A stretch of 64,000 nt of DNA, from the NCBI GenBank assembly GCA_038532435.1, contig JBCBAP010000001.1, positions 1 through 64,000 of the forward strand. The letters run 5' to 3'. Positions within the stretch are counted from its first letter, which is position 1, and each line of letters opens with the position of its first letter. Below are positions 43,220 through 51,300 of the stretch, piece after piece. This DNA comes from JBCBAP01 sp038532435 (lineage in GTDB: Bacteria; Pseudomonadota; Alphaproteobacteria; Rhodobacterales; Rhodobacteraceae). The notes under the pieces were generated by a model. It ran no database searches and had not been told where the DNA came from. It worked only from the letters and a program-made list of their open reading frames with translations. A program made the translations under genes and the position numbers.

Positions 43220-44863
43220 GTGAACATCCTGTTCATCATGTATGACCAGCTCAGGTTCGACTACCTTAGCTGCGCGGGACATCCGCATCTGCACACACCG
43301 AATTTCGACCGGGTGGCGCAGATGGGGGTGCGGTTCACCAACGCCTACGTGCAGTCGCCCATTTGCGGATCGAGCCGCATGAGCTTTTACACGGGGCGCT
43401 ATGTCTCCTCCCACGGTGCGGCGTGGAACGGCTTTCCGTTGCGGGTGGGCGAACACACCATGGGCGATCACCTGCGCGACGCGGGCATGGCTTGCTGGCT
43501 CATCGGAAAGACGCACATGCGCGCGGATGCAGTGGGCATGGCGCGGCTCGGCCTCTCACCGGACAGCGTCATCGGTGCGCGGCAGGCCGAATGCGGATTT
43601 GATGTCTGGATCCGGGATGACGGGCTCTGGGGGCAGGGGCCGGACGGGTTCTACGACGAGCGTAGGTCGCCCTACAACTCCTACCTGAATGCCAAGGGAT
43701 ATGACGGAGAGAACCCGTGGGCCGACTTCGCCAATGCGGGGATCGACGCTGAGGGAAACAAGGCGTCGGGCTGGATGATGGGCCACGCGGACCGGCCCGC
43801 CAACATCCGGGAAGAGGATAGCGAGACGCCGTGGCTGACGGACCGCACCATCGACTTCATCGATCAGGCCCAGGGACCCTGGTGCGCGCATGTGAGCTAC
43901 ATCAAGCCGCACTGGCCCTACATCGTGCCCGCCCCCTACCACGACATGTTCGGCGCCAACCATGTGCCGGCACCTGTGCGCCACGACGGGGAACTGGAGG
44001 ACGCCCATCCGGTCTATGCCGCCTATGCCGGAAACCTGATCGCCGCCGCGTTTCAGGATGAAGAAGTCCGGCAGAAGGTGATCCCGGCCTATATGGGCCT
44101 CATCAAGCAATGCGACGATCACCTCGGACGGTTGCTCGACCATCTGGAGAGCACCGGCCGCATGCAGGACACCATGATCGTCCTGACATCCGACCATGGC
44201 GATTATCTGGGCGATCATTGGCTGGGGGAGAAGGATCTGTTCCACGATCCTTCCGTGAAGATCCCGCTGATCATTTACGACCCCCGGGCGGAGGCGGACG
44301 GAACGCGGGGCAGCACCTGCGACGCGCTGGTCGAGGCGATCGACCTTGCACCGACGTTTGTCGAGGCGGCGGGCGGTGTGGTTCCGGATCACATCCTAGA
44401 GGGACGGTCGCTGCAGCCCTGGCTGCACGGAAGCGCCCCTGCGTGGCGAGACTACGTGATCTCGGAGTTCGACTATTCTGTCACCCCGCAGGCGACAAAG
44501 CTGGGCGTCGCGCCCCAGGATTGCAGGCTCTTCATGCTGTTTGATGGCCGCTACAAGCTCATGCATGCGGAGGGTGGTTTCCGCCCGATGCTGTTCGATC
44601 TGGAAACGGATCCGAACGAGTTCGTCGATCTAGCAAAGGGTGACGCGGCGCATCCGGAGCTTCCCCGGCTCTACGGGCAGCTCGCCGAATGGGGCCGACG
44701 GTGCGCGCAACGGGTCACCAAGTCCGACGAGGATATCCGCGCGATGCGGGGCAGGTCGATACGGCGGGGCATTCTGCCCTTCCTGGTCGATGGTTCGGAG
44801 GTGCCCGAAGACCTCACGCAGCATTATCGCGGCCCCGCGTCCCAGCGATACGTGGAGGAGTGA
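43220..44863 (+). CDS. Sulfatase / phosphonate monoester hydrolase-like enzyme
   Basis: 547 residues from GTG 43220, preceded by GGGGAGGAG. It belongs to the alkaline-phosphatase superfamily: NILFIMYDQLRFDYL with metal ligand Asp9, the formylglycine-type motif Cys49-Gly-Ser-Ser-Arg53 followed by FYTGRY, and the metal motif LTSDHGDYLGDH near residue 333. The C-terminal EFDYSV, DGRYKLMHA and LFDLETDPNEFVDLA recall the Rhizobium phosphonate monoester hydrolase and related arylsulfatases. The third motif residue is Ser, not Pro, so recognition by the maturation enzyme should be examined. No signal peptide is seen, so it acts in the cytoplasm on imported substrate. Confidence 0.87.
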   Translation: MNILFIMYDQLRFDYLSCAGHPHLHTPNFDRVAQMGVRFTNAYVQSPICGSSRMSFYTGRYVSSHGAAWNGFPLRVGEHTMGDHLRDAGMACWLIGKTHMRADAVGMARLGLSPDSVIGARQAECGFDVWIRDDGLWGQGPDGFYDERRSPYNSYLNAKGYDGENPWADFANAGIDAEGNKASGWMMGHADRPANIREEDSETPWLTDRTIDFIDQAQGPWCAHVSYIKPHWPYIVPAPYHDMFGANHVPAPVRHDGELEDAHPVYAAYAGNLIAAAFQDEEVRQKVIPAYMGLIKQCDDHLGRLLDHLESTGRMQDTMIVLTSDHGDYLGDHWLGEKDLFHDPSVKIPLIIYDPRAEADGTRGSTCDALVEAIDLAPTFVEAAGGVVPDHILEGRSLQPWLHGSAPAWRDYVISEFDYSVTPQATKLGVAPQDCRLFMLFDGRYKLMHAEGGFRPMLFDLETDPNEFVDLAKGDAAHPELPRLYGQLAEWGRRCAQRVTKSDEDIRAMRGRSIRRGILPFLVDGSEVPEDLTQHYRGPASQRYVEE

Positions 44864-44867
44864 GCTG

Positions 44868-46133
44868 ATGCCCAACGCCGCCCTCCTCCACCACGCCGAA
44901 ACCCAGTTCCCTCAGACGGTGGTTGAGCTCGCACCGGGCATGTGGACCGCGGTGGGCTTTGCCGCCTCGACCCAGCACATGATCGAAGGGCGGGAGAGCG
45001 TCACGATCATTGACACGTCCGAGAGCACGGGGGCCGCGCAGAATGTGCGTGCCGCGTTTCAGAAGCGTTCGGAAAAGCCGGTCGGCCGCATCATCTACAC
45101 CCACAGCCACCGGGATCATATCTGCGGCTCCACCGTCTTCGCCGACGGTCGAGACATCCCCATCCTTGCGAGTGCCAGCTTCAAATCCGACCTCGTGGCG
45201 CAGGATGCGAACGCCATCGCACCGGCGGCGGCGCTGAACGCGCGCACGGCCGCGCAGTTCGGCATCGGGCTTACGACGGAGGAGCGGGTTTCGCTGGGCT
45301 GTGGCCCGGGGGACCGCCCGATGGAGGGTCTGGGTGCCGGTTTCCTCCTCCCGAATTGCACGATCGACGGGGATCAGCATATCGACCTTGATGGGATCGC
45401 GGCCCGGCTGATCATGGTGCCCGGAGAGACCGCCGATCACATGGCCGTCTGGCTGCCCGAGGCGGGTGTGCTCTTCCCCGGTGACACCTGGTACCATGCG
45501 TTCCCCAACCTCTACGCCATCCGCGGCACGCCCTATCGGGACTTCGGTCAGTGGGCGGAGAGCCTCGAGGTGCTTGCCGAACTCGGTGCGCAGGTTCTGG
45601 CTCCGGGCCACACCATGCCGATCTTCGGTGCTGACCGTGTGCGGGAGGTGCTGACGACCACCCGCGATGCCATCCTGCACGTTATGCGATACACCGCCGA
45701 GCGCATGGACGCGGGTGTTCCCATCGACGACATCGTTGCGGGTATCGCCTTGCCGTCCGAACTGGCCGACAAACCCTGGCTCGGGGAATTCTATGGAAAG
45801 CTGGCATGGTCTGCGCGGGCCTACGCGATGGGGACGCTGGGCTGGTACGACGGCAACCCGACGACCCTCGGCACGATCTCCACCCGCGACCGGGCGCGGC
45901 ATCTGAGCGATCTGGCCGGAGGGCTGGACGCCTTGCGGGCGGCGGCGGAGGGGAGCGCGGATCCCCACTGGCGGCTCGAGCTGTGCGATGCGCTCGTTGC
46001 CCTCGGGCAACCGGCCAAGACGCTCAAGGCTGAAATCCTGGAGGCGCTTGCGGAGGCGGAGATCAACGCGACCGCGCGCAACACCTACCTCTGGCACGCG
46101 CGCCGCCTGCGCGCTGCGGAGGCCGCCTCATGA
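44868..46133 (+). CDS. Alkylsulfatase-like metallo-beta-lactamase-fold hydrolase
   Basis: 421 residues. Zinc ligands His79, His81, Asp83 and His84 lie in YTHSHRDHICGS. Later motifs GETADHMAVWLPEAGVLFPGD, NLYAIRGTPYRDFGQW and LGWYDGNPTTL match the SdsA1/BDS1 type III alkylsulfatases, and a dimerisation-like helical tail ends in NTYLWHARRLR. The C-terminal SCP2-like domain of SdsA1 (about 650 residues) is missing. No signal peptide is seen. It starts 5 bases after the sulfatase stop and overlaps the TRAP gene by ATGA. It probably hydrolyses an alkyl sulfate ester; the substrate is inferred. Confidence 0.82.
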   Translation: MPNAALLHHAETQFPQTVVELAPGMWTAVGFAASTQHMIEGRESVTIIDTSESTGAAQNVRAAFQKRSEKPVGRIIYTHSHRDHICGSTVFADGRDIPILASASFKSDLVAQDANAIAPAAALNARTAAQFGIGLTTEERVSLGCGPGDRPMEGLGAGFLLPNCTIDGDQHIDLDGIAARLIMVPGETADHMAVWLPEAGVLFPGDTWYHAFPNLYAIRGTPYRDFGQWAESLEVLAELGAQVLAPGHTMPIFGADRVREVLTTTRDAILHVMRYTAERMDAGVPIDDIVAGIALPSELADKPWLGEFYGKLAWSARAYAMGTLGWYDGNPTTLGTISTRDRARHLSDLAGGLDALRAAAEGSADPHWRLELCDALVALGQPAKTLKAEILEALAEAEINATARNTYLWHARRLRAAEAAS

Positions 46134-48250
46134 GCGCCCGTCCCGCAACCGACAGGGCGGCCGATGCGCTCGCCTTCGCCTTTACGCTGGTGATCCTGAT
46201 ATACGCGGCGTCAGGCCCGCTTTCGGACCTTGTCCGATTGATCATTGAAACGATCACATCTGACTTCGAGGAACTGTCGCGGCGGGACCGGCGCATGCTC
46301 TTGCGGGAACATTGGCTCGGTGCGGGGTTCAAGGCGTTCGAGCGGGCGTTCCTCCTGCCCACGGGCCTGATCCTGGGCCTGCCCATCCTTTTTGCCCTCG
46401 CAATCTCGTTCCTCGGCCTGGAGCGGCACGCGAGGTGGCTTCGGTGGGCGCTTGCGGGCCTGTCGACACTTGTCGTGACGACCTGGGTCATCAGCCTCTT
46501 TGCCGTCGATGGCGGTGCGCTTCCCACCGCACGGGCGGTCGACTTCGTTCTGTTTCCGGTGGCGACCCTGTTGGTGCTTTACCTCACATGGCGGGAGTTC
46601 GGCGGGTTCATCGTGCTTTTCTGCCTGTTCTGGATCGCCTACTTCTTCCTGCGCGGGCTCTTGCCGGACTGGACGGGGATCCTCGCGGGGTCGGACGCGA
46701 CGTTCGCCCAGTCCATGCGGTCCATGGTGTTGAACTTCTGGTCCCAGACCGGCGGCATGTTCGGCCAGCCGCTGCAGGTTGTCAGCGGCAATGTCCTGAT
46801 CTTCATTGCGTTCGGCGCGGTGCTGATGGCCAGCGGGGCGGGCGAGCTTCTGATGAAGATCGCCAACCGGCTCACGGGGCGGTTCACCGGTGGTGCCGCC
46901 CACGCCGCGGTGGCAAGCTCGGCGCTTTTCGGCACCCTGTCCGGGGCCGCGATCTCCAACGTGGTGTCGACCGGGGTCATGACCATCCCGGTGATCAAAC
47001 GGTCCGGCTTCAAACCCGCGTTCGCCGCCGCGGTCGAGGCTGCGGCATCGACCGGCGGGCAGATCATGCCGCCTGTGATGGGCGTTGTCGCATTCTTCGT
47101 TGCCGGTCAGATCGGTCTTGAATACCGCTACATCGTGGTCGCCGCGATCCTGCCCGCCGCATTCTTCTATCTGGGTACGTTTCTGACGGTTTACTTCGAG
47201 GCGAGGCGTCAGGGAATCGGCCCCTTGCCCGCAGAGGCGCGCCCGCGCCTCGTCCGGTCGGAAGCGGTGCAGTGCCTCGTCTTCATCCTGCCGCTCGGTG
47301 TGCTCAGCTACTTCCTCTTCGTGCAGCCATCGGTGCAGAAGGCAGGGTTCTATGGCTTCATGACCGCCCTGGTGACAGCCCTTGTGCTGTTCCGCGATTT
47401 CCGGTCCCCATCGCGGATCTATGCGGCCTTTGTCAGCGCGGGACGGATGTCGGGCAAGATCGTGGTGATTGTCGCGGCCATCGGACTGATCGTCGGGCTG
47501 ATCCAGGTCTCCGGCTTCTCCGGTCGCCTGTCGCTCCTGCTTGCACAACTTGCCAGCGGGCCGCTGTTCCTGACGCTGGTGGTGGTCGCGCTGGGCGCCA
47601 TCGTGCTCGGCATGGGGCTGCCACCCGGGGCGACCTACTTCATCATCGTGATCGCGCTGAGTTCGGGGATCGACGCGGTTGGCATCGCGCCGCTGACATT
47701 GCACCTCTTTGTCGTCTTCTTCGCGGTCATCTCCACGGTCACGCCCCCCGTCGCGCTCGCGGCGTTCGCCGCGGCCCCTATCGCCGGGGCGGATCCGGTC
47801 CGGACAGGGTTTCAGGCCGCGCGCCTTGCCATGGCCGGCTTCATCATCCCGTTCGTCTTCGTCTATCACCCCGCGCTGATCTATAAGCTACAGGTCGTCT
47901 TTGCCTGGTTCGGCGGAGACCTTCCCCGGTCCCGCGCGATGATTGACCTCGAAAGCGTCAGCTGGCTCGACCTCGGTTGGGTGATGCTCGCGCTGGCGCT
48001 GGCGCTCTGGCTGCTCACATCCGCGCTCACCGGGTTCGAGCGGGGGCGCCTTTCTGGGTGGGAGCGGATTGCACGAACGGTGGCAGGCCTCGCGGTGCTC
48101 GTGCCCCATTGGTCCGTCGCAGCACCTGCAGTGGCTGTCGGCCTCGCCCTCGTTGCCCTGCACCGTGCGCGGCACGGGAAGGAAACCCAACAGAACAACA
48201 AAAACAACAGAACAGAACGTACCGATCTAGGGAGGACACTGGATGCGTAG
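46130..48250 (+). CDS. TRAP transporter fused permease (4TM + 12TM, TAXI type)
   Basis: 706 residues. About 16-18 hydrophobic segments are present: a small DctQ-like part (first 200 residues) is fused to a DctM-like large subunit with GAAISNVVSTGVMTIPVIKRSG, STGGQIMPPVMGVVAFFVA and GLPPGATYFIIVIALSS. It drives Na+-coupled uptake with the TAXI binding protein encoded next. The last 22 residues (QQNNKNNRTER-like) are low-complexity and AT-rich, as though the frame runs through a former spacer; an in-frame stop is found only at 48248-48250, inside the next gene's start region. Confidence 0.9.
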   Translation: MSARPATDRAADALAFAFTLVILIYAASGPLSDLVRLIIETITSDFEELSRRDRRMLLREHWLGAGFKAFERAFLLPTGLILGLPILFALAISFLGLERHARWLRWALAGLSTLVVTTWVISLFAVDGGALPTARAVDFVLFPVATLLVLYLTWREFGGFIVLFCLFWIAYFFLRGLLPDWTGILAGSDATFAQSMRSMVLNFWSQTGGMFGQPLQVVSGNVLIFIAFGAVLMASGAGELLMKIANRLTGRFTGGAAHAAVASSALFGTLSGAAISNVVSTGVMTIPVIKRSGFKPAFAAAVEAAASTGGQIMPPVMGVVAFFVAGQIGLEYRYIVVAAILPAAFFYLGTFLTVYFEARRQGIGPLPAEARPRLVRSEAVQCLVFILPLGVLSYFLFVQPSVQKAGFYGFMTALVTALVLFRDFRSPSRIYAAFVSAGRMSGKIVVIVAAIGLIVGLIQVSGFSGRLSLLLAQLASGPLFLTLVVVALGAIVLGMGLPPGATYFIIVIALSSGIDAVGIAPLTLHLFVVFFAVISTVTPPVALAAFAAAPIAGADPVRTGFQAARLAMAGFIIPFVFVYHPALIYKLQVVFAWFGGDLPRSRAMIDLESVSWLDLGWVMLALALALWLLTSALTGFERGRLSGWERIARTVAGLAVLVPHWSVAAPAVAVGLALVALHRARHGKETQQNNKNNRTERTDLGRTLDA

Positions 48251-49220
48251 AACTACATTGGCGACGCTCGCGTCGCTTGCGATTGCCACGGGCGCGGGCG
48301 CGCAGGACGGCACGCTGAAGATGGCGACGATCGCGCCGAGCCTGGGGCAGGCAGTCACGATGGCAACCTTCGCCAACATCGTGAACGACAATGCGGACGG
48401 CATCACCATCGAGGTCGCGGGCGGTGGCGCCGCGACCCTGCACATGATGGAAGTTGCACGTGGCAACCTCGACATGTCGATGACGAGCCCTGTGGTCTAC
48501 AACCTTATGTCCGCAGGCAAAGCGATGTATGCCAAGGAGCCTGAGGCGCCGGAGCTCGCGAAGAACCTGCAGCTTCTGATGTGGTTCCCCTACGGCCAGT
48601 ACCATTTCGCCGTCCGTGCGGACAGCGACATCGAGCTGCTCGACGATATTGAGGGCGCGTCCGTGTTCCTCGGACCTCAAGGCGGTGGCGCCTACAATGC
48701 CGCGCGGGGCTGGGTCGCGGCCACAACCGGCCTTGTCGCCGGGGAGGATTACGAGGCGATCAAGGCCAACTGGCAGACCGGATTTCAGGCGTTTCTCGAT
48801 GGCAAGATCGACGTCTATGTGAACGGCTGCCTCGACCCTTGCGGTCAGTTCATCCAGTTCACGGAGACGGAGGAGCTGCGCTTCATCGGGCCGGAGAGCC
48901 ACGAGGGCGAGGCGGTGGACAAGTATCTCGGCCAGTGGCGCTACAAGGCGGAGGTGCCTGCGGACATGTATGCGGGTCAGGTCAATACCGGGCCGGTCAT
49001 GTCCTTCGACACCGCAGTTGGGATCGGCGTGCGTGCAGATCTCGATGAGGACACGGTCTATCGGATCACCAAGGCGTTCTGGGACAATCTTGAGCAGGTG
49101 ACGTCCGAGGCACCGTGGGCGAAGGCTCTTGACGTGAGCTTCGGCGCGTCGAAACGCGGGTTGATGGAGCTGCATCCCGGTGCTGCACGTTATTATCGCG
49201 AGGTCGGCGTTATCGACTGA
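48243..49220 (+). CDS. TAXI-family TRAP solute-binding protein
   Basis: 325 residues with a Sec signal peptide (MRRTTLATLASLAIATGAGA-QD). The mature fold matches the TAXI/NMT1-like family: KMATIAPSLGQAVTMATF, GGGAATLHMMEVARGNLDM and VFLGPQGGGAYNAARG. It binds substrate in the periplasm and delivers it to the fused TRAP permease. GGGAGG precedes its ATG, which lies inside the last codons of the permease gene. The substrate is presumably the organic sulfate or phosphonate ester used by the upstream enzymes (inference). Confidence 0.9.
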   Translation: MRRTTLATLASLAIATGAGAQDGTLKMATIAPSLGQAVTMATFANIVNDNADGITIEVAGGGAATLHMMEVARGNLDMSMTSPVVYNLMSAGKAMYAKEPEAPELAKNLQLLMWFPYGQYHFAVRADSDIELLDDIEGASVFLGPQGGGAYNAARGWVAATTGLVAGEDYEAIKANWQTGFQAFLDGKIDVYVNGCLDPCGQFIQFTETEELRFIGPESHEGEAVDKYLGQWRYKAEVPADMYAGQVNTGPVMSFDTAVGIGVRADLDEDTVYRITKAFWDNLEQVTSEAPWAKALDVSFGASKRGLMELHPGAARYYREVGVID

Positions 49221-49226
49221 TCGGAT

Positions 49227-49260
49227 CGGACGGGCGTCGCCGTGAGGCCGCGCCCGTCCG
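49227..49260. terminator. Hairpin between convergent TAXI and barrel genes
   Basis: CGGACGGGCG (49227-49236) pairs perfectly with CGCCCGTCCG (49251-49260) around a 14-base loop. It sits in the 56-base convergent gap and may terminate from either side; there is no T-run. Confidence 0.5.
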
Positions 49261-49276
49261 TCAGTATGGGGAACGG

Positions 49277-50473
49277 TCAGAAGAACCGCGTCAGGCGGAG
49301 GGTTAGCACCGAATCCGCTTCCAGAGGGTCCACCAACGGGTCATCTCCCCCGGCAAAGGCACGCCCTTCAACCTCGAGCAGGGTCCGGTCGCCGAGGCGG
49401 CGCTGAAATTCCGCGCTCGCCTGAACAGCCTCCGTCTCCGTATCGACGATGACCCCGGCAAGAAGCTCGGTGTCCTGAATGTCGTTCAGCGTCAGGCGGG
49501 TCCCGACGAACACGTCATTGTCGAAAAGCGGCGTGGGCGTCTCCGTCCCGTCCCGGTCGTCGTGGAGGTACTCGCCGATGACGCCGAGATCGAAGCCCTG
49601 ACCGCCGATGTCGAAGAACGTGTACTCGAACCCGGCGACGGCAGCGGTGAAGCGCTCTCCGCTCACCTCGCCTGCAACCCCCTCGACCTTCAGGAGCCAG
49701 GGGCCGGAGGTGTATTGCAGATCCAACCCGCCCTGCGCGAGTTCCGCATAGGTGGGCTGCAGCGTCCCGCTTGCCGGATCGAAGGTGAGGGTCGGTTCCC
49801 GGCTGGTGCCGTAGAAGGCGTGGAGGCCGAGGTCGAAATCATCGAGCCGGGTCGTGTAACGCAGCGCGACGTCCCCCGCCAGTTCCTCGTCCGACCGTTC
49901 GTAGTGCACCGCATCCTCGTCGACGATCGGATCGCTGCGAAGCCTGCCCTCGCGCCCGGGAAACGCCCGCTCCCTGAAGAAGGGCAGGTAGAACCCCTCG
50001 ACCGTGCCGAAGTCGCCGCGCCAGGACAGGCGGATCATCGGCTGGCCCAGTTTTTCATCGCCGTCGATATCCTCGAGCGTGTCCGCCTGGTTGATGATGT
50101 CGACGGGGTTGTGTGCCTCCGCCACCCCCCAAAACACCTGGGACACACCGGCGGTCAAGTCGAAGTCCCCCGCCCGGTAGGACAGGCTTGCCTCCCGTAG
50201 ATCAGCGTAGGTGCGATCATCGTCGGCGCTGTCGAGCCGCAGATAGGGCTCAACGCGCACCTGGGTGGACCGATCCTGCGACCGCCAGCGCGCCTCCCCG
50301 GAGAGGATCAGGCTTCCCTGCGCGGTCTCGAGCTGATCGTCGAAGCGGGGTTCCTCCGGAAAGAGGCGCCCCTCCAGGGCGACCTCCGGCCTCAGATCGA
50401 GGCTTTGTGCGTGGGCGGGAAAGGCTGCGGTGGCAACCGCTCCCAGAACGACGGCGCGTCCGATCTTCGTCAT
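49277..50473 (-). CDS. Outer-membrane beta-barrel protein (DUF1302-like)
   Basis: 398 residues. A signal peptide (MTKIGRAVVLGAVATAAFPAHA-QS) leads to many alternating amphipathic strands, for example SLILSGEARWRSQDRST, DLTAGVSQVFWGVAEAH and LLEVEGRAFAG. The C-terminus VLTLRLTRFF ends in the terminal Phe typical of Bam-inserted barrels. A VFWG...HNPVDIIN segment is shared with DUF1302-type barrels that sit beside RND permeases (from memory). It is third in the RND/LolA-like/barrel operon, 7 bases after the LolA-like gene. It probably provides the outer-membrane step for a lipophilic compound. Confidence 0.78.
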   Translation of the reverse strand: MTKIGRAVVLGAVATAAFPAHAQSLDLRPEVALEGRLFPEEPRFDDQLETAQGSLILSGEARWRSQDRSTQVRVEPYLRLDSADDDRTYADLREASLSYRAGDFDLTAGVSQVFWGVAEAHNPVDIINQADTLEDIDGDEKLGQPMIRLSWRGDFGTVEGFYLPFFRERAFPGREGRLRSDPIVDEDAVHYERSDEELAGDVALRYTTRLDDFDLGLHAFYGTSREPTLTFDPASGTLQPTYAELAQGGLDLQYTSGPWLLKVEGVAGEVSGERFTAAVAGFEYTFFDIGGQGFDLGVIGEYLHDDRDGTETPTPLFDNDVFVGTRLTLNDIQDTELLAGVIVDTETEAVQASAEFQRRLGDRTLLEVEGRAFAGGDDPLVDPLEADSVLTLRLTRFF

Positions 50474-50480
50474 CGGAGCC

Positions 50481-51272
50481 TCACAGACGGTCGAGCGCGG
50501 CGGGCTCGAAGTCCCGTCGGCTGAGGTTGACGCCGAAATCGTAGGCGCGCGCCTCGATGACCGTGACCTTGCCGGTCAGATGGTTGGTCATCGTCTGCTT
50601 GTGAGGGCGCCAGAACCCGCCGGGATACTCGCGATAGTCCTCGAGCGTCAGCGTCTTCAGAAGTTGCCCCCCGCGGTCGAAGAACTCCACCTTGCGGGAC
50701 TGGTAGATGTCCGTGTCGAAGTAGCAGTTGAGCTTCGAATAGCCGGACCGTTCATAGAGCGGCACGCACTCGATCACATCCATCTCCATCCCATCGACCA
50801 TGCGGGTCTCAAGGTAGGTGTAGTCGTACTTGCCCAGTTCGCTCGCGGTGAGATCTTCGAACGCAAACTCCGATCCGACGAAGGGGCCGGACTTGTTGGA
50901 GGAGGAGATGCGCTTCGTCCGCCGCAGGGCGGGCAGGTAGAGCCACTGGTCATCGGACTCCACGATCCGTGCGTGGGAGAGCAGCGCGGTGCCCTCCACA
51001 TCCGGGGGGGAGAAGAAGACGGTGAGCGATTTGTCCCCGTTCCCTTCGCCCGCTTTTTCGAGCGTGTCGATGCGCATCTCCCGCGACGTGGTCCGCCCGG
51101 CGGCGTCCATCAGGGTCATGGTCAGATCGACGGAGGATGCGCCAAATCCCGCATCGCTTGCGTCGGAACGGGCGGCGATGTCGAACCCGCGCCCTCCTTG
51201 CGCATTCGACGGGTCGGGCAGGGCGACGATGGCAACCGCGATGACGGCGAGGGTGGATTTGATCGGCAGCAT
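50481..51272 (-). CDS. LolA-like outer-membrane lipoprotein-sorting-type carrier
   Basis: 263 residues from ATG 51272 with AAGGAG upstream. A signal peptide (about 1-24, ending PSNA-QG) is followed by a half-barrel with SLTVFFSPPDVEGTALLSH, DDQWLYLPALRRTKRIS and FAFEDLTASELGKYDYTYL. These match the LolA-like family that accompanies RND/MMPL permeases. Its role would be to carry a lipid or hydrophobic compound across the periplasm. It lies between the permease (28 bases upstream) and the barrel. Confidence 0.86.
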   Translation of the reverse strand: MLPIKSTLAVIAVAIVALPDPSNAQGGRGFDIAARSDASDAGFGASSVDLTMTLMDAAGRTTSREMRIDTLEKAGEGNGDKSLTVFFSPPDVEGTALLSHARIVESDDQWLYLPALRRTKRISSSNKSGPFVGSEFAFEDLTASELGKYDYTYLETRMVDGMEMDVIECVPLYERSGYSKLNCYFDTDIYQSRKVEFFDRGGQLLKTLTLEDYREYPGGFWRPHKQTMTNHLTGKVTVIEARAYDFGVNLSRRDFEPAALDRL

Positions 51273-51300
51273 AAGAGTGCTCCTTGAATGGATGGACATG

